This document shows positions 34,640 through 47,499 of a DNA stretch of 64,000 bases, in pieces. This stretch comes from Sequoia sempervirens (taxonomy: Eukaryota > Streptophyta > Pinopsida > Cupressales > Cupressaceae). The translations under genes and the position numbers were made by a program. The notes under the pieces were generated by a model. The model did not search any database and was not told where the DNA came from. It saw only the letters and a list, made by a program, of their open reading frames with translations. The stretch covers positions 186,001-250,000 of the forward strand of contig VDFB02321300.1 in assembly GCA_007258455.2 (NCBI GenBank). Direction: 5' to 3'. Position 1 is the first letter of the stretch; every line of letters begins with the position of its first letter.

Positions 34640-35640
34640 TCTTTTTTTCTTTTTTCATTAACTCTTCTTCTCTCTCTTTACTATTTTTCCTTCCTAATTG
34701 TTTCTCCCACTTTATCCAACCATCTCTCCGCCCATTCTTCGTTTTCCGGTCTTTACCCCACCTCTCCTCTAACTCTTCTTTGGGCAATTTCTGCATTCTA
34801 TTTTTATTAATTTCCTCTTCCTGAGGATGATGAATCACTGTGTGATTTGAAATATTGATACAAATAAATAGACAAAATTTAATCCAATTTTTTTTTATCT
34901 AAATCTCATGGACTGAAAAAATCATTCCTAATAAAATATAAAATGTTTATTTTATAAATAAAAAATAAAGATGCTCATCATAACTTAATTAAGAACTGAA
35001 TGGCACCAACCCACATGCTAGTCCAGTAGATGAAAGATCCAAAAAGAGTTGGGAAGAGAATATCTTTTTTCTATCAAATAACATCATGAGGAAAAGTCTC
35101 TGTCTACCTTATGAAGAACAAGGTATTAAAAAACAAAAAACTTCTAATCAAAATCCATAACAGAAGAATGATGAATGAACCTTTCACAGATTCAAACTTG
35201 AACTAAACTGCACAAATCATTTTCTTTTTCAGGAGCTTTCGCTTATTTTTAATCTGACAATCTTATAAACCATTTTAATCTTGTATAAGTTACTAAAATC
35301 TATCTCTATCTTCAAAAAATCAGGTTCACAATAACTCATTTAGGAAGACATTTAAAATCTTTTACAATGATCAAAGCTGAAAAGACCACAAATCCTCTTA
35401 CCATTTTTCTTCGTTCTCCATTAATGCAAAACAGTGCTCTGTACTGTATTTCTTTAAACACACATCATGATTCCCAGGGCAGAAAAAAAGAAGAAGACAA
35501 AAACTCCAAATCTAAGCAAAACAAAAGCCTTGTATTGTTGAAATATACATGCCATAAACAAGCATTCATACAGTGTACATCACTGGACCGAGATAGCCCT
35601 GAGAAAAACAAAACCCCCAAAAAAAAAGACCTCAGGAAAA
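34640..35640. other. Downstream region of the 113-residue gene, nothing else recognised
   Basis: Pyrimidine-rich at the left end. It probably includes the 3' untranslated region of the gene on the minus strand. Short open frames at 34572-34838 and 35367-35651 have low-complexity or motif-free products. Confidence 0.4.
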
Positions 35641-35647
35641 TAAAACA

Positions 35648-35989
35648 CTAGACCTTTAACGGCTCTGGCTGATTCGAACCCTCAAACAGGGTCATTTGCA
35701 AGTTGAAGCTCCGGCTACTGCAAGAACCTACAAAGAATGCACTGTCAGCAATCTTTTGCTTGAGCTTCTTGAGCAGAAGCAGCTTAGCCACCACAATCTT
35801 GAGGCGGCGCTGCATGGATTTTATGAGCGTTAGCCGCTCAATCTCCTTCTCCCACAGCAGCGGATAACTTTGAAGGAAAATCTTTCTGCTGCTGTACTTC
35901 GAAATCACATCTTCATTAACCTGCTCATCTTCGCTTGGCTGCCCGCCATAATTTTCCAAATCTTGCTGCATATTTTTCTCCGCCTCCAT
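35648..35989 (-). CDS. Small plant protein with R-x-x-F-L-x-S-Y-P-L motif (113 aa), copy 1
   Basis: Single-exon frame. Seen in the product: a polar acidic N-terminus (QPSEDEQVNEDV, 17-28), RKIFLQSYPL (35-44), then a long basic/leucine segment (about 52-80, LTLIKSMQRRLKIVVAKLLL and on) that could form an amphipathic helix, and VGSCSSRSFNLQM (87-99). The copy at 55612 differs at four of 113 residues (Y14F, G16R, D27E, E103K) with no stop or frameshift, unlike the transposon frames around it, which suggests constraint. It pairs in motif order with the 126-residue protein at 8259. I do not know a function for this family. No targeting signal is evident. Confidence 0.72.
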   Translation of the reverse strand: MEAEKNMQQDLENYGGQPSEDEQVNEDVISKYSSRKIFLQSYPLLWEKEIERLTLIKSMQRRLKIVVAKLLLLKKLKQKIADSAFFVGSCSSRSFNLQMTLFEGSNQPEPLKV

Positions 35990-36586
35990 GAGAGAAACAG
36001 AACAAGCTAGTGTCTTCTTCCCTTGCTCCTGTTTCCTTTTCTTCTGGTGAAGTCACGGGTTGCAGAGATAAATTGTAGAGTGCACAAAGTCCGAGAGTGT
36101 CAGGCGGCGTGCTTTAAAGCAAGCATGGGCATTGGACGGCCACAGTGTTGTACATATTATGTGCAGAGTATCCTTTCACGAGGTCTGTGAGCATCGATGT
36201 ATTTAGAAAAGCTTCTGGGAAGAATTCGAGACGACAAAAAAAGCGTTAAGTTCAGTTGAGGTGAAGCCAAAAACAAACATTCACGTGGTTTCAGTGGCGG
36301 ACAAAATTAGGCAGAAGTGGGAGATATAATTTTTTATTTGGCACTTCTATTTAAAAATACAAAGGACGGCTTGTCTTGTCATGCGATGATGGTCTCTGGT
36401 CAAATTTATCTCACTACCAGCAAGGCAATGCAGTTTTTATGTAACTTGTACTTACTGTCTTTCTGCTTTTATCTTCAGCCTTATAGCTTTAAAATAGACA
36501 ATTGTTTAGATCTAATATGTGTAAGTACAAATCTAATTTTTGTAAATTTTTGAGTGTTTATCTTTATTGTATCTTGGATGCATATA

Positions 36587-37241
36587 GGGGAGAGGACCCA
36601 GTAGTGGAGCGCGTTCTAATAGTTGTGATACTTGTTGTGATATTTTTATGTATTCATTGAACAGATACAAACTATTAATTGAACATCTAAATGTCAATAT
36701 TTATATATTTTTGTGTCAATCATAGATATACTAAAAACTGTGCAACTACCAATAATCAATAAAAAAATAATAAACATTTATCATTCATTACACATTGAAT
36801 ATGACACAAAATAAAATATTATTTATAACAACTTCAGAATACTTCTGCACAGATAACAAAACTAATATTAAAAATTACATTAACTTTTGTCCAAACAAAT
36901 GAACAAAATAGTCAAACTTGTACTTGTTACCTACTTAGGAAGTAGGCTAATCCCTTCAAGTTCTAGTGCACATCTTAACTAATATAGAAAACTATATTTT
37001 CAATATCTGCTGCCATCTCTCATTAAATCTGAACAAAAATTGTTGGTAGTGTAGACTTCTCCTATCAATCACTCGTACCATCTGTGGATACTTCTCAGCA
37101 ATAAATGTTCAGCCTCTAGTACCTGCAAAAATTCAAATACCAGCACTAATAAAGAATATGAGGACAACTAATACATAAAAATTTATGAAAAATATAGATT
37201 TGAAGCATATGAAATAAATCTAGACATATGGAACTAATAAA
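36587..37241. mobile_element. Second element with GGGGAGAGGACC terminus, cut by the gap
   Basis: Starts GGGGAGAGGACCCAGTAGT after a TA (36585-36586). Copy 2 runs on uninterrupted here ('gcatatatctaatt', 56892). Its first 40 bases resemble both ends of the MITE at 34217 (an 'aatagttgtgata' phrase is shared). At least 655 bp lie before the gap and the other end is missing. No transposase motif was seen in the visible part, so it may be a larger MITE or the edge of an autonomous relative. Confidence 0.75.
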
Positions 37242-37341
37242 NNNNNNNNNNNNNNNNNNNNNNNNNNNNNNNNNNNNNNNNNNNNNNNNNNNNNNNNNNN
37301 NNNNNNNNNNNNNNNNNNNNNNNNNNNNNNNNNNNNNNNNN
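37242..37341. other. Assembly gap of 100 N
   Basis: Exactly 100 N, the customary placeholder for a scaffold join of unknown length. Sequence after it restarts at a position equivalent to 14333. Confidence 0.99.
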
Positions 37342-38939
37342 AGAATCTAATAACTTCATTAGTTTTAAGATTATTTTTAAATATACATACATTTATATAT
37401 ATAAATGTATAAAATATGAATATTAATTATGTATTTATGTATTATATATAATGTATGTTATATATAATATATGTGCATAATATATAAATATAAATTACTA
37501 TAAAATCTTCAAAGAATAACCACCCCACCTCGATAGTAGTCTCATATTCTAGAATTCGCAAGCCCCACCTTGTAATTTATAGAAAGGTCAAAAATAATAA
37601 TAATACTATTATTCTATTACTAATATCCATACAGAGAAAAACCATTAGATCCATGTTCATTAATCTCATTTGTTAAACTCAACAGTAATTACAACTCATA
37701 GGGATGAGAAGTACAAGTGACACTATATTGCATACATTTTTCTAACAAGGCACAATCACATTAACATACACTAGCATACAATTTAGAAAAAAAATTGTGA
37801 GTTAAAATTAAAATTTTCTTTGACCATCGGAGGTAGACTAAATTGATAAAATAAACTTTGAAGCTCATTGTTTAGTAGTTAGAAACTCCTTCTAACTATC
37901 ATAGTTCTAAATTGAAGTGTTTACTTTGTAATTGTTCATTTTCTTCTTGTTTACATTGTGTTAAGTTAGCAATAATTACTACCCAATTTTATGCTAGAAA
38001 TGATCTACAATACATTGGGTAAGTAAGAAGAAATATAAACACAAGGTAAAGAATAAAACTAAGCAAGTGCACAATCATTTAAGCTTCATTTAAATAATGT
38101 TGGAAGTAATTATACTTTAAAAAGTAATATAATCATGTAATTTTGAAGGCACGCAGATCAATTAATGGACCAATGAAATACCATTATATATTATTAAAAT
38201 AGGTTACATGGATCTAATTGGAAAAGGATTATAGGTCAATATTTGATATAGGAGCATTCTAGGGTATAGAGAAATCTTTCATCAACCAAAAATACTTTTC
38301 TTTAACTTTGTTTGTTTAGAGGTTTCTAGTCATTAGTTAGTCATTATAGATCAAGTACCACATATTGTTATAGTTGTATATCTCACCTTGTTATTTGGAA
38401 TAAATATTCTTAAACAATCCTTTAATGGCATATTCAATTTTTAGAAGATTCCAATCACCACAAAGACATAACTTTGTTTCTAAATTTCATCAAGATTGAT
38501 TAATTATCACTCAATTTTATTGTTTATGGGTTGTAGAAGATTTTCAAAGTTTATGACAACAAAGAAACACATCACAAAATACATTAGACCTAGGAGAGCT
38601 TTTGGAATTCATTACATTGAGTTTTATATCACCACATTCAATTTAGTAGATTATACCTACATGTTTGGTCAACTACATGCTTCAATAAGGACTGGGGCTT
38701 TTGTACCACCTTCCACCAACAAAGATCTCATTTATAATAATTGAGGTTAATATACAAATAGTATTCAAAATCATTTGGAAGCAACATGAAGGCAACAAAG
38801 AGAGTGAGAGATAGTGTGATGACCCTCTCCCTAATAAGATAAAATAATAACAATAATATTTATTATTATTCAATAATCACTTGATAATATTAATAATATA
38901 AAACTTCACGATTTAATCTTCTTTACAATGGACAAATGA

Positions 38940-39589
38940 TCATCTTTTATTCAACAAGAAAGGATGAAAGATCTTCGCTCTAATTAAAATGTGGTGCTTT
39001 ACCCTATGTATGTGTATAGAGGATGATGGATTGCATGGGAGAAGTGGTAGAGGATGATGGTATATGGGAAAAAATTGGAGGAGAAGGCAACTTTGGTCAA
39101 TGAATTTGTAGATTTCGCCAAAAGGGGAGAAGGTAGATTTTCATATTTTGTTTCTTCCTCCCATATCTCTTTATAGGCTTTATTTGTAGCCTCCTTGATC
39201 TCTTCCTTGATTTGTTTAGTTAAATTTGGCTTCCCTAGCATGAGTTTGTCTAACCTTTGCTTGGTTTGAAGTTCTTTGGCTTGTATCTAAGACAAATTTT
39301 CCTTTTGGGCCTTGGTCCCTGTGGTGAATTATTTTTGCAATAGCCTCCTCCTTTAATTTATCCTCAATCTATGCAATTTTTACCCCTTTCTTCTTTTGTG
39401 TTGCAGCTAGTGGCCCCGATAATTGGTCCATTAGTGATTCCAATGTGATATTAGAAGCCACCCTATATATGATGAGTGCTTCTTTTGTGATGGATTTTTT
39501 GGCTAAACCCATTTCCTCATATACCCTAAAGGTATTTTGTAGTATTTATTTTTTAAACAACTAGCTATAAAGTTGATTTTCATCCATTA
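38940..39589 (-). pseudogene. Decayed charged coding relic, downstream half, copy 2
   Basis: Same relic as at 15931-16578, with a 2 bp net length change in the terminal part. Its upstream half is at 49552-49840. Confidence 0.5.
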
Positions 39590-39594
39590 ATACC

Positions 39595-40838
39595 TGTATA
39601 AGAGCGAATTTTGACCCTATGTGCAATTCCCCTTTTTTCCTTTATCCACCTTAGAAAACCAAGTTGAGAGGCTTAATTCCACTTAAGCCCACTGATGGCA
39701 ATCCACTTGGTGCATGTTTTGTGTGTTGGTGGGGGCGTTTCTATCCAGGACGCCTGCACAGTGTGTAGACATCTGCACGACGTGTTTACATCCCTGGTAG
39801 ATTCCTACGATTGAACCTGCAAAGGCATTACTCTTCTCGTTGGTAGTGAAGTTGTAATGCCTCCTTCGGTTGACCGACCTGAATATGGTCGTTTTCTTCC
39901 CTCATTCTTCATATTTAGTCCTTCAACTTGCATTTCAATTCTGGATCACATCAAGCTGCCATTCTAGCACTCTCACATTCACTCTCAAACTCATTTTCTT
40001 CCACTCCAAGCATCCAAGCATTCCATTGCAGCAAAAGCTCCACTCTGTCACTTCGGTAGAGCACATTTGGGACCACGCCATTGTAGCAAAGGCTTGAGTT
40101 CCTCTCATTTCTTTCCCAAGCAACCTTGAGTGCTCTTGGTGGAGGTGGTAAGCTTCCCTATCCTCTCTTCTATCACTTGGTTGAGTAGCATAGTACTGTT
40201 TTGTACTATTTTTATTCTTGTTACTTTATCGCTTCTTTATCTCATTTCCTTGGTTGTCCGTAGAGGTGGAAACACCTAAACGGGGGTCTGACTAAGTCAG
40301 GCCCTTATATAGCCACCCAACATTTTCCCTTTTTATGTGTGCGGGTGAGTGTGCTTCTCGGAAGATCAACTGGCAAATGAATTCCTTGGTGAGATCCTTC
40401 TTACCCTTGTTACACTCACACTTCTACTTTACATTATTAGAGAATACTTTGTTTACTTGGTAGTGTCATTCTGGCCTTTTAGTTGAGTAGCTAGGCCGTT
40501 AGTCATTTTGGTGAGTTCAACCTTGTCTCTACTGTTGTCCAACCGTATGGACTACAGTGCACTTTAGAGACGCTAGTGTGTTGCATTGTCGTCTAGCGTC
40601 TGCACTGACATCCTCGGGTAGAGAGCTCCTTGAGGCACAGAGTTGAACCTAAAAACTGACTCACCTAGCCCCACCTTGCAACTCAGGATTGTAGAGTGAT
40701 TGTACGACATCATAGTCCTCATCATTCTCATCCTCATACTCTAAACATCGCACTTAGCTGAGGTAAGTTAGGGTAGCCTCTCGCATCTTGACCCTCTATG
40801 ACATGGGGTCTTGCACACGGTGGTCCCCCTCTCTTACA
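39595..40838 (+). repeat. 5' LTR of the Ty3 element, copy 2 (1244 bp)
   Basis: Differs from the 5' LTR of copy 1 essentially by a 4 bp and a 9 bp deletion, each removing one unit of a short direct repeat ('atcc' and 'atggaccgt'). Confidence 0.92.
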
Positions 40839-40941
40839 TTTTTGGTGAACCCAATGTGAACTAACATCTATTCATCAGTTGGTGTTGAAACTTCCCTTGG
40901 ATACTTCACGATTTTTGTGATCTTGAGTGTTGTAAAGGTTT

Positions 40942-41832
40942 ATGAGCATCACAACCCAGTCCACAACTTCTGGGCATATCATGAGGAGAAGTGTACGACA
41001 CCTCTCAATGGATAGGACAAAGGTCTTGCTTGGTCTTTCTACATGTCTTTTCTCTAGTCCCACCATTAGTTTGGTCGCGCAGGAGCAGTTATTGAGGAAT
41101 GAGATGGGATTAGCTAATGAAACAAATCATGTTCCCACTCCTCCTGTGTCTCCCATGCCATCATCGGTGGATGAGCATGAGGTCGTTCAAATCCCTGTTG
41201 AATATGTGTCAGCCCTTGCAAAAGGGTTGGGCGACCTTGAAAACCATTTGGAAAGAAATTTGAAGATGGCTAGAGCCACTCGATTTGTTAGTGAATTAAG
41301 ACATATGATGGGTAAAAATCAAGCGGGCATCGAACTTCTAAATAGTCTCTTCGGTATCGCCGAAGCATGTGCTCCTTCGAGCAACTCTAGCCTCATACAA
41401 GGAGTCACCTTTGAAAAGCATGAGGGACAATTAGGGGTATCGATGCCTCCCACTTCTATCTACATGGTTGATGTGGTCCCTTCCATTAGTATCCCTTCCA
41501 TCCCTAATCAACCAGAAACTGTCAAGGTGAATAAGGTATCGTTGGGCTTTAGCTTTACCCCTTTTGTCACCTCTGGTGGTGGAGATTTTGGCAGAATAGG
41601 TGGTGGTGGATTTGGTAGTGGAGGTGGTGGATTCGGTAGTGGAGGTGGTGCTGGCAGAGGTGGTTCCAACAAAGGTTGTGGTGGTGGTTCTGGCAGAGGC
41701 CCTATTGGAGGCGGTGGCTCTGGCGAAAGTCACATCAATGGCATTTCTGGAGGTGGACTTGGTGGTGATTCCGGAGGAGGTTCCTCTAGCCCTCTATCTT
41801 CTAATGACCCTATTCTAACTACTTTGCTTTAG
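40942..41832 (+). CDS. gag N-terminal region with glycine-rich domain, open in copy 2 (296 aa)
   Basis: One intact frame equivalent to the broken pair at 17944-18835. It carries a Ser/Thr-rich start, a helical stretch with LAKGLGDLENHLERNLKMA, and a glycine-rich tail with GGGGFGSGGGGFGSGGG (about residues 210-275) that may bind nucleic acid. It ends at a TAG just before the gag core, which lies downstream with several stops. It therefore represents only the front of an inactive gag. Confidence 0.6.
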   Translation: MSITTQSTTSGHIMRRSVRHLSMDRTKVLLGLSTCLFSSPTISLVAQEQLLRNEMGLANETNHVPTPPVSPMPSSVDEHEVVQIPVEYVSALAKGLGDLENHLERNLKMARATRFVSELRHMMGKNQAGIELLNSLFGIAEACAPSSNSSLIQGVTFEKHEGQLGVSMPPTSIYMVDVVPSISIPSIPNQPETVKVNKVSLGFSFTPFVTSGGGDFGRIGGGGFGSGGGGFGSGGGAGRGGSNKGCGGGSGRGPIGGGGSGESHINGISGGGLGGDSGGGSSSPLSSNDPILTTLL

Positions 41833-41891
41833 AACAAGGGTAAGATGTAGAGCTAGTTAGTGAGCCTTTCCCAGGCCTCAAACCAGCCTAT

Positions 41892-42447
41892 CTTCTAGTC
41901 TTTCTTCTGGCATAACCCATTGTCGGTTGCCATTTTTAACACTCCCTTCCCTCAGGGAATGGAGATCCCTAAATTTGAGAAGTTTGGTGGTAAGGGAGAC
42001 CTGCAGACGCATGCATATGCCTTTAACGCTCTTTGCACTGACTTCTTTCATCATGATACCTTGATGGCTAAGTTATTCCCTTGATCCCTCAAGGACACAA
42101 CACTCTAGTGGTATTGTTCCTTTCCTGACAATTCTATTTTCTCATTTGATCAACTTGTAAATCATTTTCTTAAACAATTCCAAGAAAACATCGGGTCGAA
42201 GATGACCTTTTCAGATCTCGTCCGGTGTAAGCAAGGAGACAATGAAAAGATTATCGATTTCATAACGTGTTATCAAGCACTTCTTTCACAAATCTCATAT
42301 CAGCTGCCTGATTCTGATGTGTAGAAGGTATTGATAGGGAACTTACAAAGGCCTTGGCAAGAGAAGTTTTCCCTTATGAAATACCCTTCTTTCGCGCATT
42401 TGTGTGCAGCTTTATGAGAGTATCAGCAAACGGTTGCTTAGTTTGGG
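41892..42447 (+). pseudogene. gag core relic, copy 2
   Basis: As at 18895-19450, with the same in-frame stops, so these stops predate the duplication. Confidence 0.68.
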
Positions 42448-44180
42448 GGACGCTCCTTGCGCTCCCGTTCTGAAGGAAAGTCCATCGTATCAATCTCTGG
42501 GAAGGGTAAATTCATTGTGAATGTAGTAGTCATTGTTGACGACAATGGCCTCAAACACAACCAAAAATTCTTGAAGTTTTCTTAATCTTATACTTCCATC
42601 TTGCAGAAAATGTTGAAGGATAAGGTCATAACTTTGTTGATTCCTAAGCCTGTTAAGGAACCTTACCCTAATTGGTATGATGGGAGCACTTATTGTTAAT
42701 ACCATCATGTTAATGGACATGATACTGAATGTTGTATGTGGTTGCATCATGAAATACAAGACCACATCAAGGAGGACACCATTCATCTCGATGGGAACAA
42801 ACATAACACTAACAAATCAGTGGCAAAAGCAAACAATGAATTGCAGATATACAGAGACCCGTTTCCATCGTATTCTGCTAACATGATTGTTGATCCCACT
42901 GATTCTATTACCCAACTCGAGGCCTATGTAAATATGGTCACGGTAACTTCCACTGTTCCACCCACACCGGGTTTGTTAGATGTTACATTTACATCACAAG
43001 ATTTTCCCTTGAACAATAAACCTTCACCTCTCTACATTCCCACTCGTGTCAATGGTAACATTGTGACAGGAGTCTTGATAGACCCCGCAAGTCATGTGAA
43101 TGTTATTATTGAAGAAACATTAGTATTAAATTCACTGCAAAAGTAAAAGTATGAAGGAACGAAATCCACCATCTGTACTCACGATGGTATGAGTCTTAAA
43201 CCCTATGGCTCAATCACTTTGTCTGTCTTGGTTGGACCTAGGACTATTGACACAATCTTTGACATCATCTTGGAGTCGGATATGTTCAGGGTGAAGCTAG
43301 GAATTCCTTGGCTAGTTTCCATGAATGGGATCGCCTTCGTTATTCATAAGTGTTTAAAATTTTCCCACGAGGGTGTTGTGCTTGTAGTGCATGATACTGG
43401 ATATCAACCTTTGGTATCTCGTGGTGGATATTCTTTGGATCACTTTTGGCCCTCCCCGAATAGTCCACTCCCTCCGAGAATGGGCCTACTTTACAAGAAT
43501 TATGTGAAGTACAAAATTGGGGGCAAAGAGGAGCCAAAGCTGACCCTTCCTATGATAGAGCAACTAGTCGCCTCCTCTTCCCTGAAAGAGAAGGAGAAGT
43601 CCTTGTCAGCTCCCTCTCCTTCCTGCAAAGGTAAAGAGAAGGCTATACCATCCACTCCCTCTTCCCAGAAGAAAGAGGAGAAGCTTATGACGTCTCCCTC
43701 TCCTCCTCGCAAAGGTAAAGATAAAGCAACTCTTTCTCGGACTGCCTCTTCCTCTCCCATTTCCTGGGAAGAGTGTTGGATGAGCAGACCCGGTGGCTAC
43801 CCACTGAATCTAATGATCCCTCTTTAGCGTAGGCCAAATATTAGGATTGTGGATCTCCCTAATGAATTTCCTAGACCATGGTATTACTTATACGATAGAA
43901 AGAAAGGTTCTCACAGAAAATTCGATCTGTGGCCTCCTACTGCTCATGCTTCTAGGGAAATGAACAGAAATAGGCCCGTTGTCGAAGCTCTCAAGTTGAC
44001 TCCTCCTGTCGCTCCCCAAGATGCTCCCCCTGCTCCCATACAGGAACCTATTCCTCCACCTGAGATGGTTGTAGTGGACTTTCTTATAGTCGAGCAAAAA
44101 CCTCTTGTCCCTTTGAAAGCTCTGGCTTCTAACTCCAAGAGTTGTAGAAATTGCCTTGCGCGTGAACACAAGCACCGACA
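42429..44180 (+). pseudogene. gag zinc knuckle / protease module A, copy 2
   Basis: Open pieces 42736-43146, 43189-43827 and 43849-44180. The 212-residue piece at 43189 is identical in every residue to that at 20192. DPAS active-site loop as in copy 1. Confidence 0.75.
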
Positions 44181-45922
44181 GATGGTTGCTCAGTTCGAGG
44201 GACCCTCCTCACACTCCCATTCTGATGGAAAGTCCATTGTATCAATCTCTAGGAAGGGTAAAGCCATTGCGAATGTAGTAGTCATTGTCGACGACAATGG
44301 CCTCAAACGCTGCCGAAAATTCACGAAGTTGTCTGAATCTTATATTTCTATCTTGCAGAAGTTGTTGAAGGATAAGGTTGTAACTTTGCCAATCCCTAAG
44401 CCTTTTAAGGAACCTTACCCTAATTCTTATGATGGGAGCACTTATTGTCAATACCATCATGTTAATGGACATGATACCGAACGTTGTATGCGGTTGCATC
44501 ATGAAATACAAGACTGCATCGAGGACGACACCATTCGTCTCTATGGGAATAAACAAAACACTAACAAATCAGTGGCAAAAAAAAATAGTGAATTGCAAAT
44601 ATACATCGACCCGTTTCTTCAGATTCGCTAACATGATTGTTGATCCCACTGATTATGTTACCCAACCGAGGCCTATGTAAATATGTCACGGTAACTTCCA
44701 TCGCTCCACCCGCACTTGGTTCTCCGGATGTTACATTTACATCACAAGATTTTCCCTTGAACAACAAACCTTCACCTCTCTACATTCCCGCTCATTCAAT
44801 GGTAAAATTGTGACAGGAGTCTTGATAGACCCCGCGAGTCATGTGAATGTTATTACTGAAGAAACATTAGTATTAAATCACTAAAAAAGGAAAAGTATGA
44901 AGGAACAAAATCCACCATCCGTACTCATGATGGTATGAGTCTTAAACCCTATGGCTATATCACTTTGTCTGTCCTGGTTGGACCTAGGATTGTTGACACA
45001 GTCTTCAACATAATCTCAAAGCCGGATTTGTTCAAGGTGAAGCTAGGCATTCCTTGGCTAGTTTCCATGAATGGGGTCACCTCCGTTATTCATAAGTGTT
45101 TAAATTTTTCACATGAGGGTGTCGTGCATGTAGTGCATGATATCGGATATCAGCCTTTGGTATCTCGTGGTGGATATTCTTTGGATCACTTTTGGCCCTG
45201 CTCGGTCGATCCACTCCCTCCAAGAATGGACCTACCTTATAAGAACTATGTGAAGTACAAAAATGGGGGCAAAGAGGCGCCAAAGCTGACCCTTCCTGTG
45301 ATAGAGCAGCCAGTTGCCTCCTCTTCCAAGAAAGAGAAGGAGAATTCCTCGTCGACTCCCTCTCCTTCCTGCAAAGGCAAAGAGAAGGCTATACCGTCCA
45401 CTCCCTCTTCCCCAAAGAAAGAGGAGAAGCCTATGATGGCTCCCTCTCCTCCTCACAAAGCTAAAGATAAAGCAACTCTTTCCTGGACTACCTCGTCCTC
45501 TCCCCTTTCCTGGGAAGAGTAATGGATGAGTAGACCCGGTGGCTACCCACTAAATCTGATGATCCCTCCTTGGCATAGGCCCAATATTAGGATCGTGGAT
45601 CTCCCTAATGAATTTCTTGACCATGGTATTACTTATACGACAGAAAGAGAGGTTCTCACAAAGAATTTGATCTGTGGCCTCCTACCACTCTTGCTTCTAG
45701 GGCAGTGAACGAAAAGAGGCACGTTGTTGAGGCTCTCGAGTTGACTCCTCATGTCGCTCCCCAACGTGATCCCCCTACTCCCGTACATGAACTTGTTCAT
45801 CCACTTGAGTCCATCATAGTGGACGTTCCTATGGTTGAGCAAGAACCTCCTATCCCTTCGCAAGCTCCAGCTTCTAACTCCAAGAGTCGTAAAAATTGCC
45901 TTGCATGTGAATGCAAGCTCCA
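44181..45922 (+). pseudogene. gag zinc knuckle / protease module B, copy 2, uninterrupted by insertion
   Basis: Contains YCQYHHVNGHDTERC and continues across the site that is occupied in copy 1 ('gaattgcaaatatacatcga' at 44593). Shortly after 44600 several single-base deletions break the frame. The piece at 44935-45522 differs from its copy-1 partner (24665) at about 14 of 135 residues. Confidence 0.75.
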
Positions 45923-46730
45923 ACGAAAGGCTCTCCTAGCCGAGCAAGCCGCCTCACAACAAAAGGAGGAAGGAACGACCTCTCCTGTCTTAGGACCTCC
46001 TGCAACATCTTCTTCCTCCCTTCCTTTTGCCTCTCTCCAGTCTGGTCCACTCCCATCTTCTGTTGCGAGCATGAATGCACCTAACCCTAAACGGGTACAG
46101 GTGTTTATCACTCCTTCGGCAGAGTTTCCTTTGCTGATGTCCATCCTGGACATCCAGCCCTTCCTGAAGCCCATAGATATGGTTAACACTTTGGTCGTAT
46201 TTGTCGTGGTTATTTCTTCCTCTTCCTTTGCACCCCTAGCTTCGTCTGTGGGGAGTTCATCTTCTCCCATGAAGAAAGAGGCAGAGGTTGGTCCTTCTAG
46301 CAATGAAGGACGTAAGAGGAGTCCACCTTCTTCACAAGGTGGGCCTATGATGACTTGTTCTGTCCTTGTGACAAAACCAATTCTAGCTTCTATTGAGTTC
46401 ATCACCGCTCCCAAGTCATTTAGTGAGCTTAGCGGTGAACCTTAGGCACAGCCTACATTGTCCGCTGAGAACAGGCATGATGCTCCTATGGGATGCATGT
46501 TTAATTCTGTGGACGAAGTCCCGGCCCTGTCGGCGATCTTCGTGAAATCGCTAACTTTGACTCCATAGGAGGTCGGTGGAGAGGACCTTGAGGGGCCCTA
46601 TTCCTTGGCCCTTGTTGTGGGAGGGTTGAATACTCCTCCTCTTAACATTCCACCCTTACAAGATTGTCCTCCTTCCCCTTATGAGGATTTAGATTGGGAA
46701 GCAGACAACCTCTTGGTTGATCAGTGTTAG
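45923..46730 (+). pseudogene. Ser/Pro-rich C-terminal part of the Ty3 gag-protease region, copy 2
   Basis: The open frame 45705-46445 covers the end of module B and this tail. The CAG near 46040 is a TAG in copy 1. Confidence 0.6.
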
Positions 46731-47499
46731 GAGGAGGTCCCTTTTCTTGATCTTGTGTGTGTGTGTGTGTTTTGTGATGTGTTCCCCTATACTCATGCTT
46801 TGTGTGACCAGATGACCCTCGTCACCCCCGTTGGTGCTTGGATACAGGCATGGTTTTTGTGTCATAAACCTTCTTCTATTTGTATCATCATTCTTCCATG
46901 TTTGTGATTGATTTTTGATAAATTGGGGACGATGCAAAGTGTTAGGGGCATTAAGGTTCCTCTTCCATGTTGACCCAATTTTTTAATTTTTAATTTGTCT
47001 TCTCGTGCATTCCTCACATGGCCTAATTTAGCAGGGGGTTGATGACAGTTCATTTATATACTATTATTATACATACTTATATATATTTATGAGTAGTTCT
47101 GACCTCAAAATATCAGGCTACCCCTATGTCCTATGTTTGTGTTTTCTTTCTTTTCGCTTCCTTTAGCTTTTTCTCTTCTTTGCTTGAGTTGTCCCTTTCA
47201 TGTGTCACAATGCCTTTCTTTAACACTTTGACTTCCAAAAAATGCATTCCTTTCCAACAAATCTTTTCTTGAAATTCTTCACAAACTTTACCTTAGAATC
47301 CCATTCTCAACATGGAACCCTAACGGAATGTGTTTCCTTCATCACGGGTTCGTAAAGAAAGGACTTGAGGATCTTCCTCCGAAGTGGGAACTGCTTTTAC
47401 TACCCCTCATGTGGGGGCATGCCCTTCCTTTTGAATTCCTTGATGAAGTGAACATCTTTCGAAAGGAATCCTTGATGACGAATTGCTCTAACAAGAACC

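Larger units (their letters stand above)
14333..36586 (+). repeat. Large direct duplication, copy 1
   Basis: Every recognisable landmark in this 22 kb recurs in the same order and orientation in 37342-56898, on the other side of the N gap. Copy 1 is about 2.7 kb longer. The nested LTR element (2719 bp) and a MITE (373 bp) present only here, less about 0.4 kb of insertions present only in copy 2, account for the difference. Copy 2 begins at the first base after the gap, so the true left end of the duplication is unknown. Confidence 0.95.

Noticed and set aside
34630..34838. Phe/Ser/Leu-rich plus frame and Lys/Glu-rich minus frame
   Set aside because: They derive from a pyrimidine-rich tract and differ in frame between the two large copies.
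45797..46414. 205-codon minus-strand open frame
   Set aside because: Antisense to the open Ser/Pro-rich tail of the Ty3 element; no motif, and the copy-1 equivalent is broken.
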